41,212 bases of DNA. Source: an uncultured Roseburia sp. Its GTDB lineage: Bacteria > Bacillota > Clostridia > Lachnospirales > Lachnospiraceae. This document shows positions 32,002-38,774 of the stretch, one piece after another. The stretch is taken from contig URUD01000024.1 in the NCBI GenBank assembly GCA_900550935.1, positions 1 through 41,212 on the forward strand. Direction: 5' to 3'. Under the pieces are notes generated by a model. That model did not search any database and had not been told where the DNA came from. It worked only from the letters and a program-made list of their open reading frames with translations. Each line of letters opens with the position of its first letter. Within the stretch, counting starts at the first letter, position 1. The position numbers were made by a program, and so were the translations under genes.

Positions 32002-33009
32002 CTAAAAACGGGTTGTGCCGCGTTTTATCAGTTTGCCGGAAAAAACCGACTGTTTTGGCATTTCCTCACCGGATAAGACACCAAGCAGTGTCTGTACAAG
32101 CTGATGCGTCTGTGTCTCAAGACGGTTGTCTACGGAAGTGAGCTCCGGAGTACAGCAACAGGTCAGCATGGAATTATTATATCCAATGACGGATAATTCT
32201 TCCGGGATCCGGATGCCTCTTTGCTGTGCGCTTTTGATGGCACCGATCGCGAGAGCGTCGTCAGCGGCGATCACACCCTGAAATGGCGTCTTTTCATAGA
32301 TCGGTTCCATGAATTTGGAAATATCTTTGACCCGCTGCGGGTCGCCATCATAGAAATAGATCCTTTTTTCATAATCAGCAATGTGATGTTCTTTCATGGC
32401 GGATTCAAAACCGCCAAGCTTTTTGGCACCGCTGTAGGAATTGGAGTTATACAGATAAAGGATATCTGTGATTCCCGCTTCGATCATGGAGGAAGCAACC
32501 TCTGCCATGGCAGTGTAGTCATCACAGAGTGTACTATATACATTTGGGTAATCAAATGCCGCATTGAGCAGCATGATCGGGATCTGGGTCGATACATCCT
32601 TGATGTACTGGTTTTCTTCTTCGGTCGTACCGATAAAGTTGGAACCTACGAGGATGATCCCGTCTACTTTTTTGGATAAGATCAGATCAAGATAGTTTTT
32701 CTTGATATCCAGATTAAATCCGGTACAGCACAGAATGGATTCGTAATCATTTGCCTGCAGCTCCTGCTGTAAATAGTAGACTGCCTTGGCAAGAAAGAGA
32801 TCCGAAGAATCTGCACACAGGATACCGACGGTCTTTAAGGAGTGAAGTCCCATTCCGCGGGCGAAAGCGTTTGGTGTATAATCATATTTTTCGATGATAT
32901 CCATTACTTTCTTACGTGTAGCAGGGCGAACTTTGTCACTGCCGTTAAGAACACGGGAAACGGTGGCAATGGAGACACCAGCCTTTTTCGAAATATCATA
33001 AATTGTCAT
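32002..33009 (-). CDS. LacI-family transcriptional regulator of the uronate locus
   Basis: The 335-residue protein has a LacI helix-turn-helix (MTIYDISKKAGVSIATVSRV, then LNGSDKVRPATR) and hinge (residues 1-60), followed by a periplasmic-binding-like effector domain. The effector is probably a uronate intermediate, judged only from neighbours. A Cys triplet (MLTCCCTPELTSVDN) sits near the C-terminus. TAGGAG precedes the ATG at 33009. It heads the leftward unit, and a CG-centred palindromic site lies at its own predicted transcription start, implying autoregulation. A second copy of the site is at the divergent uxaB promoter. Confidence 0.9.
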   Translation of the reverse strand: MTIYDISKKAGVSIATVSRVLNGSDKVRPATRKKVMDIIEKYDYTPNAFARGMGLHSLKTVGILCADSSDLFLAKAVYYLQQELQANDYESILCCTGFNLDIKKNYLDLILSKKVDGIILVGSNFIGTTEEENQYIKDVSTQIPIMLLNAAFDYPNVYSTLCDDYTAMAEVASSMIEAGITDILYLYNSNSYSGAKKLGGFESAMKEHHIADYEKRIYFYDGDPQRVKDISKFMEPIYEKTPFQGVIAADDALAIGAIKSAQQRGIRIPEELSVIGYNNSMLTCCCTPELTSVDNRLETQTHQLVQTLLGVLSGEEMPKQSVFSGKLIKRGTTRF

Positions 33010-33042
33010 TGGTTATTCTCCTAAAATAATATCAGCTCTATA

Positions 33043-33056
33043 TGTAAGCGTTTTCA
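33043..33056. promoter_or_regulatory. CG-centred operator 1 (LacI-type or cre) at the regulator promoter
   Basis: TGTAAGCGTTTTCA fits the LacI/CcpA-class pattern TG-W-N-A-N-CG-N-T-N-W-CA at every defined position. It lies three bases downstream of the proposed minus-strand -10 box, so it covers the start site of the lacI-uxaC-kduI-dhuI unit. Confidence 0.7.
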
Positions 33057-33059
33057 TGT

Positions 33060-33087
33060 AACATAAAGTATCTCAAAAAAACAACAA
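33060..33087 (-). promoter_or_regulatory. Candidate promoter of the leftward uronate unit
   Basis: On the minus strand, TTGTTG (33087-33082) and TATGTT (33065-33060) are 16 bases apart. The predicted start near 33053 falls in operator 1. This places a leader of about 45 bases before the regulator's ATG. Confidence 0.5.
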
Positions 33088-33104
33088 TGAAAGTGGTTTC
33101 ATTG
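33085..33104. promoter_or_regulatory. 20-base inverted repeat over the -35 of the leftward promoter
   Basis: CAATGAAAGTGGTTTCATTG has perfect 8-bp arms around GTGG. It overlaps the proposed -35 box. It differs from the CG-centred sites, so a second regulator is possible. Outside this, the 354-base gap 33010-33363 is AT-rich with no coding frame on either strand that I would accept. Confidence 0.55.
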
Positions 33105-33238
33105 CAACTGAAAATATTATACAATACGAAAAATAAGAAAGCAACATGTGAAACTGAAAAAAATAACAAAAACGATAAAAATGTAAGTATATGAAAATAA
33201 AAAATAGATAAAATAACTAAATTGTGCAAAATTACATA

Positions 33239-33267
33239 TTGACTAATTGCAGAAAAGGTGTAAGAAT
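33239..33267 (+). promoter_or_regulatory. Candidate promoter of the uxaB-uxaA-dhuD unit
   Basis: TTGACT (33239-33244) and AAGAAT (33262-33267) are 17 bases apart, with TG at 33259-33260 giving an extended -10. The predicted start is about 33274, the first base of operator 2. The untranslated leader would be about 90 bases. Confidence 0.55.
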
Positions 33268-33273
33268 AGAGAA

Positions 33274-33287
33274 TGTAAACGCTTACA
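33274..33287. promoter_or_regulatory. CG-centred operator 2 (LacI-type or cre) at the uxaB promoter
   Basis: TGTAAACGCTTACA matches the same pattern as operator 1 at every defined position. Centre-to-centre distance from operator 1 is 231 bases, about 22 helical turns, so the two sites face the same side of DNA. Sitting at +1, it would block initiation. Confidence 0.75.
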
Positions 33288-33363
33288 AAATAGCAAAGTA
33301 CATAACAAAAGATTGCGGGCAAGCGGCAAATCTGTTGCGTAAATAAGAATTCAGGAGGATACC

Positions 33364-34827
33364 ATGGAATTATTAAGCAAAGCAAAAACAGGAAAAAAAG
33401 AGAGACCAGTAAAAGTTTTACAGTTTGGTGAGGGAAACTTCCTTCGTGCATTCGTCGATTACATGATCGATATTGCAAACGAGCAGGGCAAATTCGATGG
33501 AGACATCGTTCTTGTAAAACCGATCGAGTTCGGAACCTTAGACCGTTTCCACGATCAGGAGTGTCAGTATACCGTACAGTTAAGAGGAATCGTTGACGGA
33601 GAGGCAAAAAGAATCAACCGTGTTGTTACAAGCGTAACAGATGTTGTAGATGCTTACAACGAGTATGAGAAATACGCAGAATTTGCAAAATTAGATACCT
33701 TACGTTTCATCGTTTCCAATACAACAGAGGCAGGTATCGTATATGATGATACAGACCGCATTGAGATGAACCCTCCAAAGAGCTATCCTGGAAAACTGAC
33801 CAAGTTCTTATATGAGAGATACAAACACTTTAATGGGGCAGAGGATAAAGGCCTGATTATGCTTCCGGTAGAGCTGATCGATGACAATGGCATTCACTTA
33901 AAAGAGTGCGTATTAAAATTGGCAAAACTCTGGAACTTAGAGGAAGCATTTACAGAGTGGTTAAACAAAGCATGTACCTTTACTTCTACTTTGGTAGACC
34001 GTATCGTAACCGGATATCCAAGAGACGAGGCAGACGAGCTTTGCAAAGAGTTCGGATATCAGGATAACCTGATCGTAACAGGTGAGCCATTTGCACTCTG
34101 GGTAATCGAGAGCGACAAAGACTTAAGCGAGGAGTTTCCGCTTCCGGCAGCCGGACTTCCTGTTATCTTTACAGACAACCAGAAGCCATATAAACAGAGA
34201 AAAGTACGTATCTTAAATGGAGCACATACTTCCTTTGTTCTGGCTTCTTACCTTTGCGGCAACGACATCGTATTAGAGTCTATGCAGGATGAGATGATCT
34301 TAAAATTCATCAAAGCTACCATTTTTGATGAAGTCATCCCAACCTTAACACTTCCAAAACAGGATCTGTTAGACTTCGCAGAGGCGGTACTGACCAGATT
34401 TAACAATCCATATGTAAAACATGCGTTACTTTCCATTTCCTTAAACTCTGTATCAAAATGGAGAGCAAGATGTATGCCAAGTTTCCTTGAGTACATCGAA
34501 AAAGAAGGCAAACTTCCGACACACTTAACCTTCTCTATTGCAGCATTAATGGCATTTTATACCGGTTCTGAGATCCGTGACAAAGCATTGATCGGACACA
34601 GAGATGGTGCAGAGTACCAGATTTTAGACGATGCAGCTGTATTAGAGTTCTTCGCAGCAAACAGCGGAAAAGAAGCAGCAGAGTATGCACATGCAGTTCT
34701 TTCCAACGAAGCATTCTGGGGACAGGATTTATCCAAATTAGCAGGAGTAGAGGAAGCTGTTACTTCTTATATCTCAGAAATCCGTGCACTTGGCATGAGA
34801 AAAGCAATGGAGAAAATTTTTGCCTAA
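33364..34827 (+). CDS. uxaB: Tagaturonate reductase
   Basis: UxaB reduces D-tagaturonate to D-altronate with NADH. The 487-residue protein has the mannitol-dehydrogenase-type NAD-binding start VKVLQFGEGNFLRAFVDYMI, then IVSNTTEAGIVYD, PVELIDDNG, and the catalytic-domain segments YKQRKVRILNGAHTSFV and HALLSISLNSVSKWRARCMP. The length and NTTEAGI segment fit UxaB rather than fructuronate reductase UxuB. ATG 33364 follows GGAGGA. The gap to uxaA is 25 bases. Confidence 0.93.
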   Translation: MELLSKAKTGKKERPVKVLQFGEGNFLRAFVDYMIDIANEQGKFDGDIVLVKPIEFGTLDRFHDQECQYTVQLRGIVDGEAKRINRVVTSVTDVVDAYNEYEKYAEFAKLDTLRFIVSNTTEAGIVYDDTDRIEMNPPKSYPGKLTKFLYERYKHFNGAEDKGLIMLPVELIDDNGIHLKECVLKLAKLWNLEEAFTEWLNKACTFTSTLVDRIVTGYPRDEADELCKEFGYQDNLIVTGEPFALWVIESDKDLSEEFPLPAAGLPVIFTDNQKPYKQRKVRILNGAHTSFVLASYLCGNDIVLESMQDEMILKFIKATIFDEVIPTLTLPKQDLLDFAEAVLTRFNNPYVKHALLSISLNSVSKWRARCMPSFLEYIEKEGKLPTHLTFSIAALMAFYTGSEIRDKALIGHRDGAEYQILDDAAVLEFFAANSGKEAAEYAHAVLSNEAFWGQDLSKLAGVEEAVTSYISEIRALGMRKAMEKIFA

Positions 34828-34852
34828 GAAAAAACTGTGAAAGGGTATTCGC

Positions 34853-36334
34853 ATGAAAGATTTTATTCAGATCCATGAAAATGATAATGTCATTGTGGCA
34901 TTAAAAGAACTTGCTGCAGGAGAAACGGTATCCGTTGCAGGAAAAGAAGTAACCGCAGCAGAGATCATTCCGGCAGGACACAAAATGGCAATTTCAGACA
35001 TCCCACAGGGTGGAGATGTCATCAAATATGGTTTCCGCATTGGAAATGCAAAAGAAAACATCGAAACCGGACACTGGGTACATACACACAATGTAAAAAC
35101 TGCCCTGGGCGATCTCTTAGAGTACACCTATGAGCCGGTTCCAATGCAGGAAAAACATACCGAAGACAGAACTTTTATGGGATTTGCTCGTCCGGATGGC
35201 AAAGTGGGTGTCCGTAATGAGGTCTGGATCATTCCGACCGTTGGCTGTGTCAACAATATCGCGACTGCTATGGCAAAAGCGGCAAATGCAAGGGTCCATG
35301 GAACTGTGGAGGAGGTAATCGCCTTCCCGCATCCATACGGCTGTTCCCAGATGGGAGACGATCAGGAACATACCAGAACGATCTTGGCAGATCTGGTCAA
35401 CCATCCAAATGCAGGCGGTGTGCTTGTACTTGGTCTTGGCTGTGAAAACAGTAATATTGATGAGTTAAAGAAATATATCGGTCCTTATGATGAGAACCGT
35501 GTCAAATTCTTGGCCTGCCAGGAGCAGGAAGACGAGATGGAGGCAGGAGCAGAGCTTCTGTCAGAACTGATCGAATACGCTGCCGGATTTGAAAGAGAAC
35601 CGATCAGCGCATCCAAACTGGTTATTGGTATGAAATGCGGTGGTAGTGACGGATTTTCCGGCATCACAGCCAACCCGTTAGTAGGTAAATTCTCTGATAT
35701 CCTGATCAGCAAGGGTGGTACCACGATCCTGACCGAGGTACCGGAAATGTTCGGAGCAGAGACACTGTTAATGAACCGTTGTGAGAATGAAGCATTATTC
35801 CATAAGACTGTTGACCTGATCAACGACTTTAAGAAATATTTTCAGGATAACCATCAGACAATTTATGAGAACCCATCTCCGGGAAATAAAAAAGGTGGTA
35901 TCACAACCTTAGAGGATAAATCCTTAGGATGTACTCAGAAATCCGGAAGTGCACCGGTCAAAGGAGTACTTTCTTATGGTGAGAGAGTACAGACACCGGG
36001 ACTTAACCTGTTGAGTGCACCGGGAAATGATCTGGTTGCTGCGACAGCATTAGCTGCCAGTGGAGCACATATCGTACTTTTTACAACAGGACGTGGAACC
36101 CCATTTGCATCTCCGGTTCCGACCGTTAAGATTGCAAGTAACAGCACACTTGCAGGTAAAAAGAAAAACTGGATCGACTTCAACGCAGGCGTATTAGTTG
36201 AAGATGCAGAGTTAGAGGAGACAGGTCAGAAATTATTTGATTATGTTTTGGATGTTGCATCCGGTAAAAAGGTACGCAGCGAGGAAGCAGGTTTCCATGA
36301 TATGGCGATCTTTAAACAGGGTGTAACCTTATAA
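34853..36334 (+). CDS. uxaA: Altronate dehydratase
   Basis: UxaA dehydrates D-altronate to 2-keto-3-deoxy-D-gluconate. The 493-residue protein has an N-terminal SAF domain (about residues 1-95, containing GHWVHTHNVKTAL). The catalytic domain has FMGFARPDGKVGVRNEVWII, PTVGCVNN, FPHPYGCSQMGDD, GLGCENSN and MKCGGSDGFSGITANP, with cysteines that fit metal or Fe-S binding. ATG 34853 is preceded by GAAAGGG. It is the middle gene of the rightward unit. Confidence 0.95.
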   Translation: MKDFIQIHENDNVIVALKELAAGETVSVAGKEVTAAEIIPAGHKMAISDIPQGGDVIKYGFRIGNAKENIETGHWVHTHNVKTALGDLLEYTYEPVPMQEKHTEDRTFMGFARPDGKVGVRNEVWIIPTVGCVNNIATAMAKAANARVHGTVEEVIAFPHPYGCSQMGDDQEHTRTILADLVNHPNAGGVLVLGLGCENSNIDELKKYIGPYDENRVKFLACQEQEDEMEAGAELLSELIEYAAGFEREPISASKLVIGMKCGGSDGFSGITANPLVGKFSDILISKGGTTILTEVPEMFGAETLLMNRCENEALFHKTVDLINDFKKYFQDNHQTIYENPSPGNKKGGITTLEDKSLGCTQKSGSAPVKGVLSYGERVQTPGLNLLSAPGNDLVAATALAASGAHIVLFTTGRGTPFASPVPTVKIASNSTLAGKKKNWIDFNAGVLVEDAELEETGQKLFDYVLDVASGKKVRSEEAGFHDMAIFKQGVTL

Positions 36335-36401
36335 TTATGTGCAACAGGGCATCTGCTTCTGGCGGATGCCTGCAAATAGAGACAAGAAAAGGAGAAAGAA
36401 A

Positions 36402-37205
36402 ATGGCAATTTTAGACGATTTTTCATTAAAAGGAAAAATAGCACTTGTAACAGGAGCTTCTTACGGTATCGGATTTGCAATCGCATCCGCATATGCGCAG
36501 GCAGGAGCAACGATCGTATTTAACGATATCAAACAGGAATTAGTAGATAAAGGACTTGCTGCTTACGAAGAGTTAGGCATCAAAGCACATGGTTATGTTT
36601 GTGATGTTACAAACGAGGAGCAGGTAAACGAATTAGTAAAGAAGATCGAGGCAGAAGTTGGTGTGATCGATATCCTCGTAAACAACGCAGGTATCATCAA
36701 ACGTATCCCAATGTGCGATATGACTGCTGCTGAGTTCAGACAGGTTATCGACGTTGACTTAAATGCACCATTCATCGTATCCAAAGCAGTCATTCCTAGC
36801 ATGATCAAAAAAGGTCACGGAAAGATCATCAACATCTGCTCTATGATGAGCGAACTTGGTCGTGAGACTGTATCCGCTTACGCTGCAGCAAAAGGTGGAT
36901 TAAAAATGCTGACAAAGAACATTGCATCTGAGTATGGTGAGTACAACATCCAGTGTAATGGTATTGGACCTGGTTATATTGCAACACCACAGACTGCACC
37001 ATTACGTGAGGTACAGCCAGATGGTTCCAGACATCCATTTGATCAGTTCATCATTGCAAAGACTCCGGCTGCAAGATGGGGAAATGCAGAAGACTTACAG
37101 GGACCTGCAGTATTCTTGGCATCTGATGCATCTAACTTTGTAAATGGTCATGTTGTATATGTAGACGGTGGTATCTTGGCATACATCGGAAAACAGCCAC
37201 AGTAA
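36402..37205 (+). CDS. dhuD: SDR-family 2-keto-3-deoxygluconate dehydrogenase, DhuD-like (often named gluconate 5-dehydrogenase)
   Basis: The 267-residue short-chain dehydrogenase has the cofactor loop VTGASYGIGFAIASAYAQAG, the NNAGI motif, the catalytic S-Y-K set (ICSMMSELGRETVSAYAAAK) and FVNGHVVYVDGGILAYIG at the end. The sequence style matches streptococcal DhuD and proteins labelled gluconate 5-dehydrogenase. In this context it would reduce 3-deoxy-2,5-hexodiulosonate to 2-keto-3-deoxygluconate, the KduD step. The start is ATG 36402 with AAAAGGAG upstream; a 21-residue extension from 36339 is rejected because it contains this site. Confidence 0.85.
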   Translation: MAILDDFSLKGKIALVTGASYGIGFAIASAYAQAGATIVFNDIKQELVDKGLAAYEELGIKAHGYVCDVTNEEQVNELVKKIEAEVGVIDILVNNAGIIKRIPMCDMTAAEFRQVIDVDLNAPFIVSKAVIPSMIKKGHGKIINICSMMSELGRETVSAYAAAKGGLKMLTKNIASEYGEYNIQCNGIGPGYIATPQTAPLREVQPDGSRHPFDQFIIAKTPAARWGNAEDLQGPAVFLASDASNFVNGHVVYVDGGILAYIGKQPQ

Positions 37206-37230
37206 GATCAAACAAAAACAAGTTACCATA

Positions 37231-37265
37231 AAAAAGACTTCCGGGATTTTCCCGGAAGTCTTTTT
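37231..37265. terminator. Bidirectional terminator after the dhuD-like gene
   Basis: AAAAAGACTTCCGGGA (from 37231) pairs with CCCGGAAGTCTTTTT around a TTTT-containing loop. U tracts exist on both strands. It ends the rightward uronate unit and the convergent serine hydrolase gene. Confidence 0.93.
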
Positions 37266-37298
37266 GCATGTCTTAAATTTCTGATTTTTACGGTCTTT

Positions 37299-38735
37299 TT
37301 AAAGTGTCATCTTTTTCCCATATAAATGTCCCTGAAATTCATGGAATAAGCTTTCTTCCTGTTTTCGCATAAATACGGTACCGTCGTCCTCGCCAAAAGA
37401 AAATTCAAAATGGACGGAACCGACATAGGCATCAATAATATGAAAACGCAGATAAAACGTATCGTCCGCAAGCCATACACCGCTTGCTGCGTAACACTGT
37501 TCGTAGACAGGGAAGATCCCGGTTCTGATACAGCCAAGTCCAAATACAAGCTGATATTCTTTTCCACGTAAAGTAAAAGATAGTGTGCCTTCGTCTTTAC
37601 CAAAAGTAAGCCACAGGTCGGAAAAATCATGCTCATTTGCTACAATGGAAAAATGTACCTGCCCCACTTTTTCTGCAATTGGGGAGAAGGTAAAACCCTC
37701 TAATGGAGCAATTTCTAATTTTTGTAAAAGAGAAAGAAGCTCCTGATGGCTTTTTTGATCTTCCGGGAGTGGATTTGGTGCAAGAGAAGGAAGAATCTCG
37801 TCATACAGAGCATCGTAAATGAGCTGATTGCCGCCACCGATCCCCTGGGTATCTGCTGTGGTAATGCAGATCAGATCCCATTTTGGCAGGAAGATGATAA
37901 GCTGACCGCCCATGCCATAGCAGACATAACCGTCTTTTTCGTTGCGCCAGAACTGATAACCATATCCACATGCCTCACTTCGACAGGGTGCCGGGACGAG
38001 GGTAGGGGTCAGATTGGAAGTGGCTTCTCTGATATAAGACGAAGAAAGAAGCTGTTTTCCGTCCACAAGTCCCTCATGTGCGATCAGATAGGCAAATTTT
38101 AACAGGTCCATCGGTGTGGCAGTTAAACCACTTCCACCCATGGAGACGCCAAAAGGGTCAGTGAGCATATAAGATTCTTTGGAAAATCCGAGCACTGACA
38201 ATTTTTCTTTCAGGTAGTCAAGCATTGGCATGCCACTGAGCCGTTCGACTAACGCTGCAAGGGTATGTGCAGAAGAGGTATCGTAGTGAAATACTTTTCC
38301 GGCAGGATGCGTCGGCGGTACGGTAAAGAAACTTTCCACCCAGTCCGTCTGCATATTTACTTTATAGGTAGTAGAAGCGTGACAGGTACGCATCATTAAC
38401 ATATCACGGATCGTCATAGCGGCAATCCATGGATGAACGTCATCCGGTATCTTGTCCGGAAAATAGGAAATGATCGGATCATTAAGTGATAATTTACCCT
38501 CATCCGCCAGTAACCCGATCGCAATCGAAGTAAAGCTCTTGCTGATCGAGAACATGCGGTGCAGTGTGTCCGGCTGATATGGTGCGTAATAACCTTCTGT
38601 GACCAGACAGTCGTGCCGGTAAACTAAAATACTGTGCATCGGGACGTTCTGTTTCCGGAGACGGAGGATAAAATTGGTGATCGCCTGGGAAGGAATCCCG
38701 ACACTCTCGGGTGTGCCTCGTTTGAAATCTAACAT
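37299..38735 (-). CDS. Serine hydrolase, beta-lactamase class C / family VIII esterase-like
   Basis: The 478-residue protein has no clear signal peptide and an N-terminal beta-lactamase-type domain. Visible motifs are S63-x-x-K66 (MFSISKSFTS), the Tyr motif in FHYDTSSAHTL, and a C-terminal GMGGQLI in place of the KTG triad. About 130 further residues form a beta-rich C-terminal domain. Relatives include esterases, amidases and D-aminopeptidases; without a signal peptide it probably acts on an intracellular ester or amide. It lies 39 bases after the AraC-type gene and may be co-transcribed with it. A pectin or oligosaccharide-ester role is inference from the neighbouring uronate locus. Confidence 0.82.
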   Translation of the reverse strand: MLDFKRGTPESVGIPSQAITNFILRLRKQNVPMHSILVYRHDCLVTEGYYAPYQPDTLHRMFSISKSFTSIAIGLLADEGKLSLNDPIISYFPDKIPDDVHPWIAAMTIRDMLMMRTCHASTTYKVNMQTDWVESFFTVPPTHPAGKVFHYDTSSAHTLAALVERLSGMPMLDYLKEKLSVLGFSKESYMLTDPFGVSMGGSGLTATPMDLLKFAYLIAHEGLVDGKQLLSSSYIREATSNLTPTLVPAPCRSEACGYGYQFWRNEKDGYVCYGMGGQLIIFLPKWDLICITTADTQGIGGGNQLIYDALYDEILPSLAPNPLPEDQKSHQELLSLLQKLEIAPLEGFTFSPIAEKVGQVHFSIVANEHDFSDLWLTFGKDEGTLSFTLRGKEYQLVFGLGCIRTGIFPVYEQCYAASGVWLADDTFYLRFHIIDAYVGSVHFEFSFGEDDGTVFMRKQEESLFHEFQGHLYGKKMTL

Positions 38736-38774
38736 GATAAAATGCCTTTCTTTTTCTTATTTATTTATAATAGA

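Noticed and set aside
33038..33607. 189-residue minus-strand open frame over the uronate control region and the uxaB start
   Set aside because: It runs antisense to uxaB, covers both promoters and operators, and encodes a low-complexity Phe/Leu/Tyr-rich product typical of AT-rich reverse strands.
36339..36401. 21-residue extension of the SDR dehydrogenase
   Set aside because: It contains the AAAAGGAG ribosome binding site of the internal ATG and does not resemble SDR N-termini.
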